Part shown: positions 30,819-38,938 of the stretch, piece by piece | Layout: the number at the start of each line of letters is the position of its first letter | Position numbering within the stretch: the stretch's first letter is position 1 | Assembly: GCA_016931855.1 (NCBI GenBank) | Contig: JAFGDZ010000038.1 | Location: 1 to 38,938, forward strand | From: Bacteroidales bacterium | GTDB taxonomy: Bacteria; Bacteroidota; Bacteroidia; Bacteroidales; Tenuifilaceae | Reading direction: 5' to 3' | DNA length: 38,938 nucleotides | Translations under genes and position numbers: made by a program | The notes under the pieces: model-generated | What the model was told of the DNA's origin: nothing | Database searches by the model: none | Seen by the model: the letters and a program-made list of their open reading frames with translations, nothing else

Positions 30819-32282
30819 TTACTTCTTCTCAGGAATATTCTTAAGCACCTCAAGTAGGAGATCCCAGAACTTAACGTTTGACGCAATGTCAAGTCTTTCA
30901 TCGGGAGAGTGAGCTCCTCTAATGGTTGGGCCAAAGGAGATCATATCTAGTTCAGGATACTTTTCAAGGAACAGGCCGCACTCAAGCCCAGCATGGATTG
31001 CTCTTACTATAGGCTCAACGCTAAATAGCTTTACGTAAGCATTTTTAGTTACGGTTAAAATCTCTGAGTTGGTGTTTGGTGCCCATCCAGGATACCCTTC
31101 GGAGTGAACTACGCTAGCGTTAGCAAGACGGAAAACGCTCTCTACCATGTTGGCAATATCTGTTTTAGATGAGTCAACAGAGCTACGCTGGCTGGTTGTA
31201 ACTAGTATCTGGTTGTCCTGTATGAATTTTACCGAGGCTAGGTTTGTTGATGTTTCTACAAGGCCAGGGATTTGGCTGCTCATGGCAATTACTCCATGAG
31301 GACAAGCGTAAAGCGCATTTAGTATGTCGTATTGGGTTGGTTCATCAATAACCCATTCTGGCATGTTGCACTCCTCAAGGCTTAGGGTAAGGTTTGGCTC
31401 CGTGTCCCTAAGCTCGTTCTTAACATCGGCATGGAATGTATTAAAATCGGCAACAACGCTCTCCTTATCCTCCTCGTGAACAACAAAAACAGCAACAGAT
31501 TCGCGGGGAATAGCGTTCCTAAGGTTTCCTCCATCGAGGTTTGAAAGCCTAAGGTCGAACTTGCTTGTACCTTTCCACAGGAAGCGGTTTATGATTTTTA
31601 TGGAGTTGCCAAGCCCCTTATTGATATCGTCGCCAGAGTGCCCTCCCTTTAGCCCTTTTACAACAAGTTTGTATGCAGTAAATCCACTAGGTACTTTTTC
31701 CTGTTCGTAACCAAAGGTGGCAACGGTATCTACGCCACCAGCGCAGCCGATAAATAGTTCCCCTTCATCCTCAGAGTCAAGGTTAAGGAGTATTTTTGAG
31801 TCGAAAAAGCCCGGCTTCATCTCAAAAGCACCTGTTAATCCAGTCTCCTCATCCACCGTGAATAAGCATTCAATTGGGCCGTGAGGGATATCTGTTGCTA
31901 CCAGTAGCGCTAGTTGTGCTGCAATGCCAATTCCATCGTCGGCACCAAGTGTTGTTCCAGTTGCCTTTACCCATTCCCCATCAATTCTGGGTTTTATAGG
32001 GTCTTTAAGAAAATCATGCTCAACATCGCCGTTCTTTTCGCAAACCATATCCATGTGACTCTGAAGAACAACGGCTTGCCGATTCTCCATGCCAGGGGTT
32101 GCGCTCTTTTTTATTACAACGTTACCAGCCTCGTCGCGGTGGGTTTCTAAACCATGGCTTTTTCCAAAGTTGATAAGGTATTCAATAATTTTATCTTCCT
32201 TTTTGGAAGGGCGTGGTATTTGGCATATCTCTAGGAAGTATTTCCAAACCTCCTTAGGGTGTAAGTTACCTATCTCTTTCAT
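30819..32282 (-). CDS. pepD: Aminoacyl-histidine dipeptidase (M20C, peptidase D)
   Basis: 487 residues, close to the 485 of E. coli PepD, a cytoplasmic zinc dipeptidase with broad specificity including carnosine. Zinc-binding and catalytic motifs are in order: LQSHMDMV (His76, Asp78), GADDGIG (Asp115/116), TVDEETGLTG (Glu145/146) and LNLDSEDEGELFIGCAGG, with a late HAGLECGLF histidine. The start at 32282 (MKEIGNLHPKEVWKYFLEIC) matches the family; the frame is open to 32366. It lies between a permease gene and the divergent cysQ, and probably forms its own transcript. Confidence 0.94.
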   Translation of the reverse strand: MKEIGNLHPKEVWKYFLEICQIPRPSKKEDKIIEYLINFGKSHGLETHRDEAGNVVIKKSATPGMENRQAVVLQSHMDMVCEKNGDVEHDFLKDPIKPRIDGEWVKATGTTLGADDGIGIAAQLALLVATDIPHGPIECLFTVDEETGLTGAFEMKPGFFDSKILLNLDSEDEGELFIGCAGGVDTVATFGYEQEKVPSGFTAYKLVVKGLKGGHSGDDINKGLGNSIKIINRFLWKGTSKFDLRLSNLDGGNLRNAIPRESVAVFVVHEEDKESVVADFNTFHADVKNELRDTEPNLTLSLEECNMPEWVIDEPTQYDILNALYACPHGVIAMSSQIPGLVETSTNLASVKFIQDNQILVTTSQRSSVDSSKTDIANMVESVFRLANASVVHSEGYPGWAPNTNSEILTVTKNAYVKLFSVEPIVRAIHAGLECGLFLEKYPELDMISFGPTIRGAHSPDERLDIASNVKFWDLLLEVLKNIPEKK

Positions 32283-32573
32283 TCGAATTATTTTTGTGTG
32301 ACGGGTAAACTTACACCATTCATGTTTTGTATGCAAGGGTCTCCCGTTTTTTTTCTGGTTATACAATAGTTTGCCTTACTTATTTGTCCTGTTGATTTGT
32401 AAAACCTCTTTTCTTTCAATGTTTTTTGAGCGTAAAGGAGGGGCGCTGTTTTACAACATGCGGACAGTAAGCTAGTTGAAATGTGTGCTCTTTTTTAGTG
32501 GGGTATACATTAGGGGCTGAGTGGCAACAATTGGCGTGGGTGTTCGTTCTATAGTTTCCTTAAAAGAAAAGTT

Positions 32574-32581
32574 TAATTTTG
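32574..32581 (+). promoter_or_regulatory. Possible -7 box of cysQ
   Basis: TAATTTTG, a perfect TAnnTTTG, 30 nt before the ATG at 32611. It supports that start over the longer open frame from 32521. No good -33 box is seen at 19-nt spacing. Confidence 0.35.
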
Positions 32582-32610
32582 TGGGAAATTACGTTAAACG
32601 AGAAAGTATA

Positions 32611-33444
32611 ATGATAAATGATACGGAGCTTTGGCACCTGCTTTCGGCTGCAATTAGTACGGCTGTTAGGGCAGGGGGATTAATTATGGACGTTTATAAC
32701 TCCGACGATTTTCATGTAAACCTTAAATCAGATTCAACGCCGCTTACTCTGGCCGATAGAAAGGCTCACTCCGAAATATCTAACTCTTTGATGAAGACCC
32801 GTATTCCTGTTCTTAGCGAGGAGGGACGTAATTTGCAGTACGAGGAGCGTAAAGGCTGGGAGTACTTTTGGCTAGTTGATCCACTTGATGGCACTAAAGA
32901 GTTTATAAAGCGCAATGGAGAGTTTACTGTTAACATAGCTCTTGTTTACAACGGCTATCCAATAATGGGTGTGGTATATGTACCGGTTAGCGGGAGCCTA
33001 TACTTTTCGGTAAAGGGGAAAGGCGCTTTTTTAATTGAGCAAATTTTACCCGAGGTATCGGCCGATTATATTGCTCAGGATCTACTTCATTCGGCATCAA
33101 AGCTCCCTATTGCCACGGAGCGCGATAGCTTTATAGTTGTTGGTAGCCGCTCGCATATGTCAAAGGAGACAGAGGAGTACATTGCCCTGCTAAGAGGTAA
33201 GTTCCACAAGGTGGACTTTAAGCCAAGAGGCTCATCACTTAAAATTTGCATGGTAGCAGAGGGGAATGCCGATGTTTACCCTCGCTTTGCCCCAACTACA
33301 GAATGGGACACGGCAGCTGGTCAGGCTGTTGCAGAGGAGGCTGGGTGTAGCGTAGTTTCTGTTGATGGTAATGAGCGGTTGGTTTACAATAAGGAGAATC
33401 TTGAGAATCCTTGGTTTATTGTGCAACGGCGCGCAAATCTTTAA
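32611..33444 (+). CDS. cysQ: 3'(2'),5'-bisphosphate nucleotidase
   Basis: 277 residues of the inositol-monophosphatase superfamily. It removes the 3'-phosphate of PAP made during sulfate assimilation. Metal-site motifs are visible: LSEEG (Glu70/71), LVDPLDGTKEF (Asp90, Asp93) and the C-terminal EWDTAAGQAVAEEAG. The DPLDGTKEF form is characteristic of CysQ rather than of SuhB-type inositol phosphatases. The start at 32611 (MINDTELWHLLSAAI) is chosen because the 30 extra upstream residues are unlike the family and overlap the putative promoter. The YgjV-like gene follows after 19 nt, so the two form an operon. No sulfate-reduction genes are seen nearby. Confidence 0.93.
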   Translation: MINDTELWHLLSAAISTAVRAGGLIMDVYNSDDFHVNLKSDSTPLTLADRKAHSEISNSLMKTRIPVLSEEGRNLQYEERKGWEYFWLVDPLDGTKEFIKRNGEFTVNIALVYNGYPIMGVVYVPVSGSLYFSVKGKGAFLIEQILPEVSADYIAQDLLHSASKLPIATERDSFIVVGSRSHMSKETEEYIALLRGKFHKVDFKPRGSSLKICMVAEGNADVYPRFAPTTEWDTAAGQAVAEEAGCSVVSVDGNERLVYNKENLENPWFIVQRRANL

Positions 33445-33463
33445 TCACATAATTATTTAAATT

Positions 33464-34096
33464 ATGCTAGGCATTTCATTACTCGAGTGGCTGGGCTATT
33501 TAGCCTCAGTGTTAGTTGCTATCTCACTTTTAATGAGTTCTATTGTTAAGTTGAGATGGCTGAACCTAGTGGGTTCAGCGGTGTTCTCAACTTATGGATT
33601 CCTTATTGGGGCTCTTCCCGTGGGCTTTATGAACGCGTTTATAGTGCTTATTAACGTTTACTACCTCTATAAAATATACCATAGAGAGGAGTATTTTCGT
33701 ATTCAACTTGTAAATGCTACCGATGGTTATTTAAAGGCATTTATAACGTTTTACCACGATGAGATAACCCGTTTTTTTCCCCATTTTAAAAAGGACGATG
33801 ATAAGGCCGATATGCTTTTCTTTGTTACTAGGAATATGGCTGTTGCGGGTCTTTTTATGGGACAAAAGCTTAGTGCCGATACCGTTGAGGTAATAGTAGA
33901 TTTTGCAATTCCTGAGTATAGAGACTTAAAACTGGGACAGTTTATCTTTACCGAGAATCCCGATGTTTTTACTGGCATGGGAATTAAGAAGCTGGTGTGC
34001 AATACCTCGTCGGAGCAGCACATTAACTACCTTAAGAAGGTTGGGTTTACGGCAAATCCCGATGTAGGAACAAATGCATATACACGGGAATTTTAG
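33464..34096 (+). CDS. YgjV-like membrane protein with a GNAT-like C-terminal domain
   Basis: 210 residues. Residues 1-75 contain three hydrophobic segments matching the YgjV/Imp family (WLGYLASVLVAISLLMSSIVKLRWLNLVGSAVFSTYGFLIGALPVGFMNAFIVLINVYYLYKI). Residues about 85-210 are soluble; the stretch VIVDFAIPEYRDLKLGQFIF followed by HINYLKKVGF resembles the acetyl-CoA-binding and closing parts of a GNAT acetyltransferase. A membrane anchor joined to an acetyltransferase-like domain is the best reading; the GNAT assignment is tentative. It is downstream of cysQ, and its stop is one base from the stop of the convergent phosphatase gene, with no terminator between them. Confidence 0.75.
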   Translation: MLGISLLEWLGYLASVLVAISLLMSSIVKLRWLNLVGSAVFSTYGFLIGALPVGFMNAFIVLINVYYLYKIYHREEYFRIQLVNATDGYLKAFITFYHDEITRFFPHFKKDDDKADMLFFVTRNMAVAGLFMGQKLSADTVEVIVDFAIPEYRDLKLGQFIFTENPDVFTGMGIKKLVCNTSSEQHINYLKKVGFTANPDVGTNAYTREF

Positions 34097-34097
34097 G

Positions 34098-36431
34098 CTA
34101 AACCTCTAGTAGCCAAACAAGCACATCGTCAATTTGCTCGTAATCACCACGCCAGTCGTAAAGGAAATGCTCTAGGAACTCCTTTTGCTGGTGTAGTGGT
34201 TGCGATGCTGTTTTTTGCAAAAGCCCTCTAAACTGGGCAATCCCTATTTTCTTTCCTTGCTGCCCATCAATCTGATCAATGTAGCCATCGGTAAATAAGG
34301 CAATCCGGTCGCCAGGCAGCACGTTTATCGACTCCTGTTTGTAAGGGGTTTCCTTTGCAATCCGGGAGCCTATGGTGTACCTATCGGTTTTGTAGGTTTC
34401 AATTCCTGTGCTTCTAATAACGGCAAAGGAGCTGTGGGCTCCACAGTATTCTAATGTTCTCAGTTTGGGGTTGAAACAGCACACCACTAAGTCCATTCCG
34501 TCCTTAATGTCGTATGGATCTGTGTTGATGTATAGATTCTTATCAATGTCGTTATTAATGGAGTTCACAATATCCTCAGGGTTGGATAGACCTTTGGCTA
34601 TAGTTGCATTCTTAAGCATATCGTAGGCTAACAGGCTCATAAAAGCTCCTGCTACACCGTGTCCGGTGCAATCAACTGCTGCAAACAGGATGCTTTCTCC
34701 GTGTGGATATATCCAGTAAAAATCGCCACTAACAATATCCTTGGGCTTGAAGAGTATTTGCTGGTTTGCAAAAAAGCCTTTCAGCAGATTTAGGTCGGGG
34801 AGGAGCGCCTTTTGAATTCTAAAGGCATATTTAATGCTCTCCTTAAGGCGGTTGTTCTGGTTCTCAATGTAATCTCGTTGTGCTAGAATTTCTTCGTTTT
34901 GCTGGCCTAACTCGTTATTCAAATCTTCTAGCAAATCGCGTTGGGTCTCAATTTCCTCTTTTTGCTGAGATATTTCGGCATTTTTTAGTAGTAGATTCTT
35001 GTTGTGCTTTCGTTTATTAACAAGGCTTATATAGATTATGCTAATACTTGTTATGAGCAAAACGCTAGCTATTAGTAGGAATATGTTAAGTGTATGCTGA
35101 CGCCTTATTTTTAGTGTGTCAAGGGCTTTTTGCTGATTCAAAAGCGTAATAGCTTGCTCCTTCTTCTCCGACTCGTACTGTACTTTTAGCTCATCTTGAA
35201 TCTTAAGGCTTTCAATATTTTTTAAGGAGTCTGACACCTGCATGTAGCGTTCATGGTATTTAAGCGCACTCGTTTGGTTGTTTTGCCCTTTAAAGGATGT
35301 GTACAAGCCCTTATAGCACTCCTTTTTCCACTCTGGGTTGTTGCTCTGTTCGGCAAAAGTTAAGGCTTTGCTGAAAAGGGTTTGTGCTTTGGTGTGGTTT
35401 GCGTTGCTGTTAGCTAGGGCTCCTAAGTTTATTAAAGTTGCTGCTTTTCCATTTATATTTTGGGTTTCTTCAAAAAGCGCGTATGCTTCAAGCAAGCTCT
35501 CCTCCGATTGTGGGTAGTTTCCCATTTCTCGTTGGAGCTCTCCTATGTTGTTAAGCGTTTTGCCCAGCTCATTCTTATTGCCTAGCTTTTTATCAATCTC
35601 TAGTGATTTGTTAAGGAATTTTAATGCCTTTGAGTAGTCCTTTGTGTTTTTGTATAGAATGCCTATGTTGTTGCTAGTTAGTCCAATACCCTTTAAATGA
35701 TTGGCCTTTTCGTAAAGTTCCAGCGCTTTTAGGTATAAATCTATGGCTTGCTGGGTGTTGTTTTGGGTTTCAAAAACAATCCCAATGTTATTCGTAATAT
35801 TGGCCATGCCAATAGTATCCTTTTGCTGCTCTTTTATGCGTAGGGTTTCGTAAAAAGTTTCTACGGCTTTGGCGTAGTTTCCTGTGGACCAATATATTCC
35901 ACCTAGCGTATTGTAGCATACCGATAGGCGTTTTAAATCGTTTAGCTGCTTGTTTATTCCAATGGCCTCGTTAATGTACGCTATGGCAGAGTCGGATTTG
36001 TTTAAGTTGAAGTACGATGATGCTATATATTGTAGGTTTGCTGCAATTAGGGTGGAGTTCTCAATACTTCTTGCGGTTTTTAGTGCGGCATTGAACCGTG
36101 GTATTGCCTGCTCAAACTCTCCTTTGGCATGAAATGTACGCCCTTTTGTTTGCTCAATTAGCCCCTGAATTTTTTTGTGCTTCTTACTTTGGGCAAGTAC
36201 CTGAAATGAGCTTATAAGGGAATCCCCCCTGGTGCTTCCTAATAGTGGTGGATTGAGGCTATTTAGAATATCTATAATTAGTGCAGTGTCGGTTGGAGCT
36301 GTATGTAGCCTGTTTAAAAGAGAGTCTATTTTGGCCGATTGACCTATAGCTGTTGGCAATTGCAGCAATAATCCTGAAAGTAGAACTATAATTTGCTTCG
36401 CAATGGATGCTGTCAAACCCTTCATCTGCAT
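34098..36431 (-). CDS. TPR-repeat, membrane-anchored SpoIIE-type serine phosphatase
   Basis: 777 residues. A signal/anchor (MQMKGLTASIAKQIIVLLSGLLLQLPTAIGQ) is followed by about eight TPR units (about 90-400; YNTLGGIYWSTGNYAKAVETFYETL, NNIGILYKNTKDYSKALKFLNKSL). A membrane helix (about 446-468, LNIFLLIASVLLITSISIIYIS) leads into a coiled coil (about 475-535) and a cytoplasmic SpoIIE/PP2C domain. The metal-binding aspartates are intact: GDFYWIY, AAVDCTGHGVAGAFMS, LFTDGYIDQIDG and QIDDVLVW. The TPRs face the periplasm and may sense a signal that controls dephosphorylation of a partner, perhaps an anti-sigma-antagonist or SiaC-like protein. An in-frame ATG 6 nt further in is an alternative start. 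Confidence 0.9.
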   Translation of the reverse strand: MQMKGLTASIAKQIIVLLSGLLLQLPTAIGQSAKIDSLLNRLHTAPTDTALIIDILNSLNPPLLGSTRGDSLISSFQVLAQSKKHKKIQGLIEQTKGRTFHAKGEFEQAIPRFNAALKTARSIENSTLIAANLQYIASSYFNLNKSDSAIAYINEAIGINKQLNDLKRLSVCYNTLGGIYWSTGNYAKAVETFYETLRIKEQQKDTIGMANITNNIGIVFETQNNTQQAIDLYLKALELYEKANHLKGIGLTSNNIGILYKNTKDYSKALKFLNKSLEIDKKLGNKNELGKTLNNIGELQREMGNYPQSEESLLEAYALFEETQNINGKAATLINLGALANSNANHTKAQTLFSKALTFAEQSNNPEWKKECYKGLYTSFKGQNNQTSALKYHERYMQVSDSLKNIESLKIQDELKVQYESEKKEQAITLLNQQKALDTLKIRRQHTLNIFLLIASVLLITSISIIYISLVNKRKHNKNLLLKNAEISQQKEEIETQRDLLEDLNNELGQQNEEILAQRDYIENQNNRLKESIKYAFRIQKALLPDLNLLKGFFANQQILFKPKDIVSGDFYWIYPHGESILFAAVDCTGHGVAGAFMSLLAYDMLKNATIAKGLSNPEDIVNSINNDIDKNLYINTDPYDIKDGMDLVVCCFNPKLRTLEYCGAHSSFAVIRSTGIETYKTDRYTIGSRIAKETPYKQESINVLPGDRIALFTDGYIDQIDGQQGKKIGIAQFRGLLQKTASQPLHQQKEFLEHFLYDWRGDYEQIDDVLVWLLEV

Positions 36432-36495
36432 TTAATTAGAAAAGAACTTAAAAGTAATTTATTATTCGGATTCCAAACCTCTTTATACAGAAAAA

Positions 36496-37290
36496 CTAGC
36501 GTATTTTATTCACAAGAGGCCTAAGCATATACACCCAAAGTGCCGATAGGCCAAATGAGACGATGGTTCCCCACACAATTCCTACTTTGGGGTAGAGCCA
36601 GCTAACCGCAAAACCGTACACAACGATGTTGGTTGAGGAAACAAGCATAACCTTACCCGTTGCCCTAGCAAAAGCTTTGCCGGCGGTAACTGTGAGTATT
36701 ACCATTGATGATAGCATAACCGCAGGAAAGGTTGATGTTACTCCAGTCCAAAATGCACTGCCCGATTGTCCCACCACAACAGCCGCTCCAACAACGCTTC
36801 CTGAAAAGATGGCTCTGGTTAGCACTACCTGCATTGTAGGTTTTACCCGTTCCCTAGGTAGCGAGGGTATATTCATAAAGTACTCCGTTGCCGTAAAGGC
36901 TCCAATTACTGTTACTGCAAACAAAAGTATTCCTAAAGCAGCGCTTAGCGGAGGCATATACGATGCTAATACGGCAAGGATAAGCCACGATAGTAAGCTT
37001 AGAATAGTTGCTTTAGCTACGCCATGCTTAGCGGTTGCAATAAAAACTAGAAGGAATATGGTGTCTATGGTCATGCCTATTGGAACAAACTTGGTTGAGT
37101 CAGCGGCAAATACAGCCCCCTGAGTTAGGGCAATGAACAGAACCGATACAAGAATTGTTGATGGTAAATTGGCTATTAAGCCGCCTAGTTTTGACCCTAG
37201 CTTTTGAGCTAGTATTGTGGCTGTGCTAATCCATAATCCGGCTATTACTATGGATAATCCAACCTTAATTAAAAAAGAGCTGCTTTCCAT
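36496..37290 (-). CDS. Multi-pass membrane protein of unknown function (possibly DUF3147-like)
   Basis: 264 residues with about eight hydrophobic segments and almost no long loops. The first part (GLWISTATILAQKLGSKLGGLIANLPSTILVSVLFIALTQG) and a second part later (SGSAFWTGVTSTFPAVMLSSMVILTVTAGKAFA) look related, so it may be an internal duplication of a four-helix unit, as in transport proteins. I see no catalytic motif. It is separated from the TPR phosphatase gene by 64 nt and is divergent from the SDR gene at 37392. A membrane transporter or permease-like role is possible but unproven. Confidence 0.65.
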   Translation of the reverse strand: MESSSFLIKVGLSIVIAGLWISTATILAQKLGSKLGGLIANLPSTILVSVLFIALTQGAVFAADSTKFVPIGMTIDTIFLLVFIATAKHGVAKATILSLLSWLILAVLASYMPPLSAALGILLFAVTVIGAFTATEYFMNIPSLPRERVKPTMQVVLTRAIFSGSVVGAAVVVGQSGSAFWTGVTSTFPAVMLSSMVILTVTAGKAFARATGKVMLVSSTNIVVYGFAVSWLYPKVGIVWGTIVSFGLSALWVYMLRPLVNKIR

Positions 37291-37391
37291 TGATCCTGAA
37301 TGATAGTTGCTTGTGATTGTGTGGGGTAATTAAATACCTTTACCTCAAAGGTGATAAATAAATAGGAATACTTACAATAAAAAGGGAATCA

Positions 37392-38165
37392 ATGTTGGAG
37401 TACGCATTAGTTACGGGCGCATCAAGTGGAATAGGTCTTGAGTTTGCTAGGCTTTTTGCGGGCAAAGGGGTTAACCTTATTTTGGTTGCACGTAGGGAGG
37501 AGGCTCTTGTTAAGCTCTCCGAGGAGCTAACCCGCGAGTTTGATATTCGGGTTAGCATTTACTCAACCGATCTCTCCGATGTATCAAACAGCAACGCGGT
37601 TTACCAGTTCTGTGCCAATAATGGATTGAACGTTAAGTACCTAGTAAATAATGCTGGGTTTGGGCTAGCGGCACCCTTCTTTTCTATCCCTTTAACCAAC
37701 GAGGTGCAAATGATAAACCTAAACGTCTCATCGCTTGTGGCGCTTACCAAGCTGTTTGGGAAAGATATGGTTGATAGGGGCGAGGGGAAAATCCTTAATG
37801 TAGCCTCTACCGCTGCCTTCCAGCCTGGGCCTAATTGGGCTGTTTACTTTGCAACCAAGGCATTTGTGCTGTCATTCTCCCAAGCATTGTGGGCAGAGCT
37901 GCGCGGAACGGGAGTTACACTAACCACGCTTTGCCCAGGGCCAACAAGTAGCGAGTTTGGCGCAGTATCGGGAGGCGATAAGTTAGCCTTTTTTGATTCA
38001 AGGCTGCCCAACGCCAAGCAGGTAGCCCTGTTTGGCTTTAAAAGCATGATGAGGGGCAAGCGACTGGCCATTCATGGGTTTAAGAATAAGTTTACATCGC
38101 TGGTTCTAGTTCCTATTACCCCTAGAGAATTGTTACTGCGAGTGTTACTCTGGATGCTTAAGTAA
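37392..38165 (+). CDS. Short-chain dehydrogenase/reductase
   Basis: 257 residues, the usual SDR size; an NAD(P)-dependent oxidoreductase. The nucleotide-binding motif TGASSGIG is at 8-15, with a following VARREEAL suggesting NADP preference. Other motifs are NNAGFG (about 86-91), the active-site region NVAS and Tyr152-x-x-x-Lys156 (YFATK), and CPGPTSSEF. The 'DltE/YqjQ-like' classical SDRs are the closest type by eye. The substrate is unknown. It is divergent from the membrane protein gene at 36496 and is followed by the rplS promoter region. Confidence 0.9.
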   Translation: MLEYALVTGASSGIGLEFARLFAGKGVNLILVARREEALVKLSEELTREFDIRVSIYSTDLSDVSNSNAVYQFCANNGLNVKYLVNNAGFGLAAPFFSIPLTNEVQMINLNVSSLVALTKLFGKDMVDRGEGKILNVASTAAFQPGPNWAVYFATKAFVLSFSQALWAELRGTGVTLTTLCPGPTSSEFGAVSGGDKLAFFDSRLPNAKQVALFGFKSMMRGKRLAIHGFKNKFTSLVLVPITPRELLLRVLLWMLK

Positions 38166-38236
38166 AGGGGTATTGGCAAAGATGTGCTGTTTGCACAAGG
38201 TTGTTTTACATACACGTGTAATATATAACTTAAGGG

Positions 38237-38250
38237 AAACCAATTGGTTT
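38237..38250. repeat. 14-bp perfect palindrome upstream of rplS
   Basis: AAACCAATTGGTTT, 23 nt before the rplS -33 box, followed by GGCTC and a 7-T run. AATTGGTT recurs at 38268-38275. It could be an operator or the weak terminator of the SDR gene. Confidence 0.6.
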
Positions 38251-38272
38251 GGCTCTTTTTTTACGTAAATTG

Positions 38273-38303
38273 GTTGCTGGTTATGCTTTTTTAACTATTT
38301 TTG
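38273..38303 (+). promoter_or_regulatory. Promoter of rplS
   Basis: GTTG at 38273-38276, exactly 19 nt, then TATTTTTG at 38296-38303, a perfect -7 box. Transcription from about 38311 would give a leader of roughly 77 nt. Confidence 0.65.
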
Positions 38304-38387
38304 TGCCCAATTTGTGTGTAATCTCTTACTAGGACATAGGAGCCAGTAATATTCCACGCAATAAACAATCAATTAAACACAACAGAA

Positions 38388-38765
38388 ATGGATCTGATTA
38401 AGGTAGCGGAACAGGCTTTCGTAGTAGAAACACCTATGTTCCCTGAGTTTAAGAGTGGCGATACCATTACCGTTCGTTACAAAATTAAAGAGGGTAACAA
38501 GGAGCGTATCCAGAACTTTAGGGGCGTTGTTATTCAGCGCAAAGGTTCTGGTATTACTGAAACCTTTACCGTTAGAAAAATTTCAGGTGGTATTGGTGTA
38601 GAGAGGATTTTTCCTTTAAACTCACCATTCATCGATGGAATTGAGCTAAACAAAGCAGGTAAGGTTCGTCGTGCACGTATTTTCTACCTACGCAACCTAA
38701 CTGGTAAGAAAGCCCGTATCAAAGAGAAGAAAATGAAATTTGATACTAATAATCAGAAGAAATAA
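38388..38765 (+). CDS. rplS: Ribosomal protein L19
   Basis: 125 residues. The sequence [94 protein letters not shown] is an intact L19, which sits at the 30S-50S interface. It carries the short extra N- and C-terminal segments ([12 protein letters not shown] and [11 protein letters not shown]) common in Bacteroidetes versions. In many bacteria rplS is in the trmD/rimM operon; here it stands alone, with its own promoter and a strong terminator. Confidence 0.99.
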   Translation: MDLIKVAEQAFVVETPMFPEFKSGDTITVRYKIKEGNKERIQNFRGVVIQRKGSGITETFTVRKISGGIGVERIFPLNSPFIDGIELNKAGKVRRARIFYLRNLTGKKARIKEKKMKFDTNNQKK

Positions 38766-38799
38766 AAAAAAGCCCCAGTTTTTTGGGGCTTTTTTTTTA
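38764..38799 (+). terminator. Rho-independent terminator after rplS
   Basis: A run of A, GCCCCA, a loop of T, TGGGGC and a T9 run form a strong hairpin-plus-T signal right after the stop. Confidence 0.92.
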
Positions 38800-38829
38800 T
38801 ACCCCTTGCTTTTATTAGATTTTTTGCGC

Positions 38830-38837
38830 TATATTTG
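38830..38837 (+). promoter_or_regulatory. Probable -7 box of tRNA-Arg
   Basis: TATATTTG, a perfect TAnnTTTG, 18 nt before the tRNA. A TTG at 38806-38808 lies 21 nt upstream and may be the -33 box with slightly long spacing. Confidence 0.5.
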
Positions 38838-38855
38838 CACTCGCAAAACGGAAAA

Positions 38856-38929
38856 GGCTCCGTAGCTCAACTGAATAGAGCATCTGACTACGGATCAGAA
38901 GGTTACAGGTTTGAATCCTGTCGGGGTCA
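38856..38929 (+). tRNA. tRNA-Arg (anticodon ACG)
   Basis: 74 nt, without an encoded CCA. The anticodon stem TCTGA/TCAGA encloses the loop CTACGGA, whose central ACG is at 38890-38892; the wobble A would be deaminated to inosine by TadA to read CGU, CGC and CGA. The D stem is GCTC/GAGC and the T stem ACAGG/CCTGT. The acceptor stem GGCTCCG/CGGGGTC needs two G-U pairs, which is tolerable but weaker than usual. Discriminator A is 38929. Confidence 0.95.
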
Positions 38930-38938
38930 CTAAAGCCA

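Noticed and set aside
36626-37123. 165-codon plus-strand frame opposite the membrane protein gene at 36496-37290
   Set aside because: The minus-strand product has clear membrane segments throughout. The plus-strand frame is its antisense shadow and has no start context or family.
1-38938. Prophage, transposase, integron or toxin-antitoxin system
   Set aside because: No gene in the window resembles an integrase, transposase, phage structural protein or toxin pair; the content is core or family-typical genes.

Overview
The window looks like a chromosome segment of an anaerobic, fermentative member of the Bacteroidetes, most likely order Bacteroidales. The reasons are these. Promoter-like sites match the Bacteroidetes pattern (a TTTG-like -33 box, about 19 nt, then TAnnTTTG), and most starts lack a Shine-Dalgarno sequence. 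Several families are typical of the group: a DUF4153 protein with its winged-helix partner, a tricorn-type S41 peptidase, a GH3/serine-hydrolase fusion, a PorE-like OmpA protein, SiaC/DUF1987 and VTC/DUF4956. There is also a sodium-pumping methylmalonyl-CoA decarboxylase operon. I do not name a genus.

Layout. 1-480: gene-poor, hairpin-rich leader with short repeats, then ftsE. 1424-3768: a small regulated module of membrane protein, winged-helix regulator and DUF4153 membrane protein, with near-identical promoter/operator blocks exactly 1000 bp apart. 3883-7052: a B12-binding radical SAM enzyme and two lipoproteins. 7168-11271 (minus): methylmalonyl-CoA epimerase and four decarboxylase subunits, which turn methylmalonyl-CoA into propionyl-CoA and export Na+. 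11593-14625 (minus): GH3 plus serine hydrolase fusion. 14918-22880 (plus): tricorn-like protease, 5'-nucleotidase, QueE and a TPR/PD40/OmpA envelope protein. 22892-25564: truncated AraC-type remnant, lipoprotein, ankyrin/beta-barrel protein and OsmC. 25930-29894: C1B aminopeptidase, SiaC-like phosphoprotein, a three-gene VTC polyphosphate-polymerase operon and a 52-residue rubredoxin. 29937-37290: TauE/SafE permease, PepD, CysQ, a YgjV-like protein, a TPR/SpoIIE phosphatase and a membrane protein. 37392-38938: an SDR oxidoreductase, rplS and tRNA-Arg(ACG).

How it fits together. The organism appears to degrade peptides (tricorn-like, C1B and PepD peptidases) and to make propionate with energy conserved as a sodium gradient. 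SiaC and the TPR/SpoIIE phosphatase could be parts of one partner-switching pathway, but they lie 6.4 kb apart and no kinase is seen.

The most interesting items are the twin operator blocks at 1450 and 2450 with a related site inside a perfect 17-bp hairpin at 5297-5337, the folded element at 64-214, the recurring heptamer repeats (365-392, 11472-11520, 11554-11595), the VTC/DUF4956 operon, the ankyrin/beta-barrel fusion and the truncated AraC gene. I found no CRISPR array, prophage or insertion sequence with a transposase.
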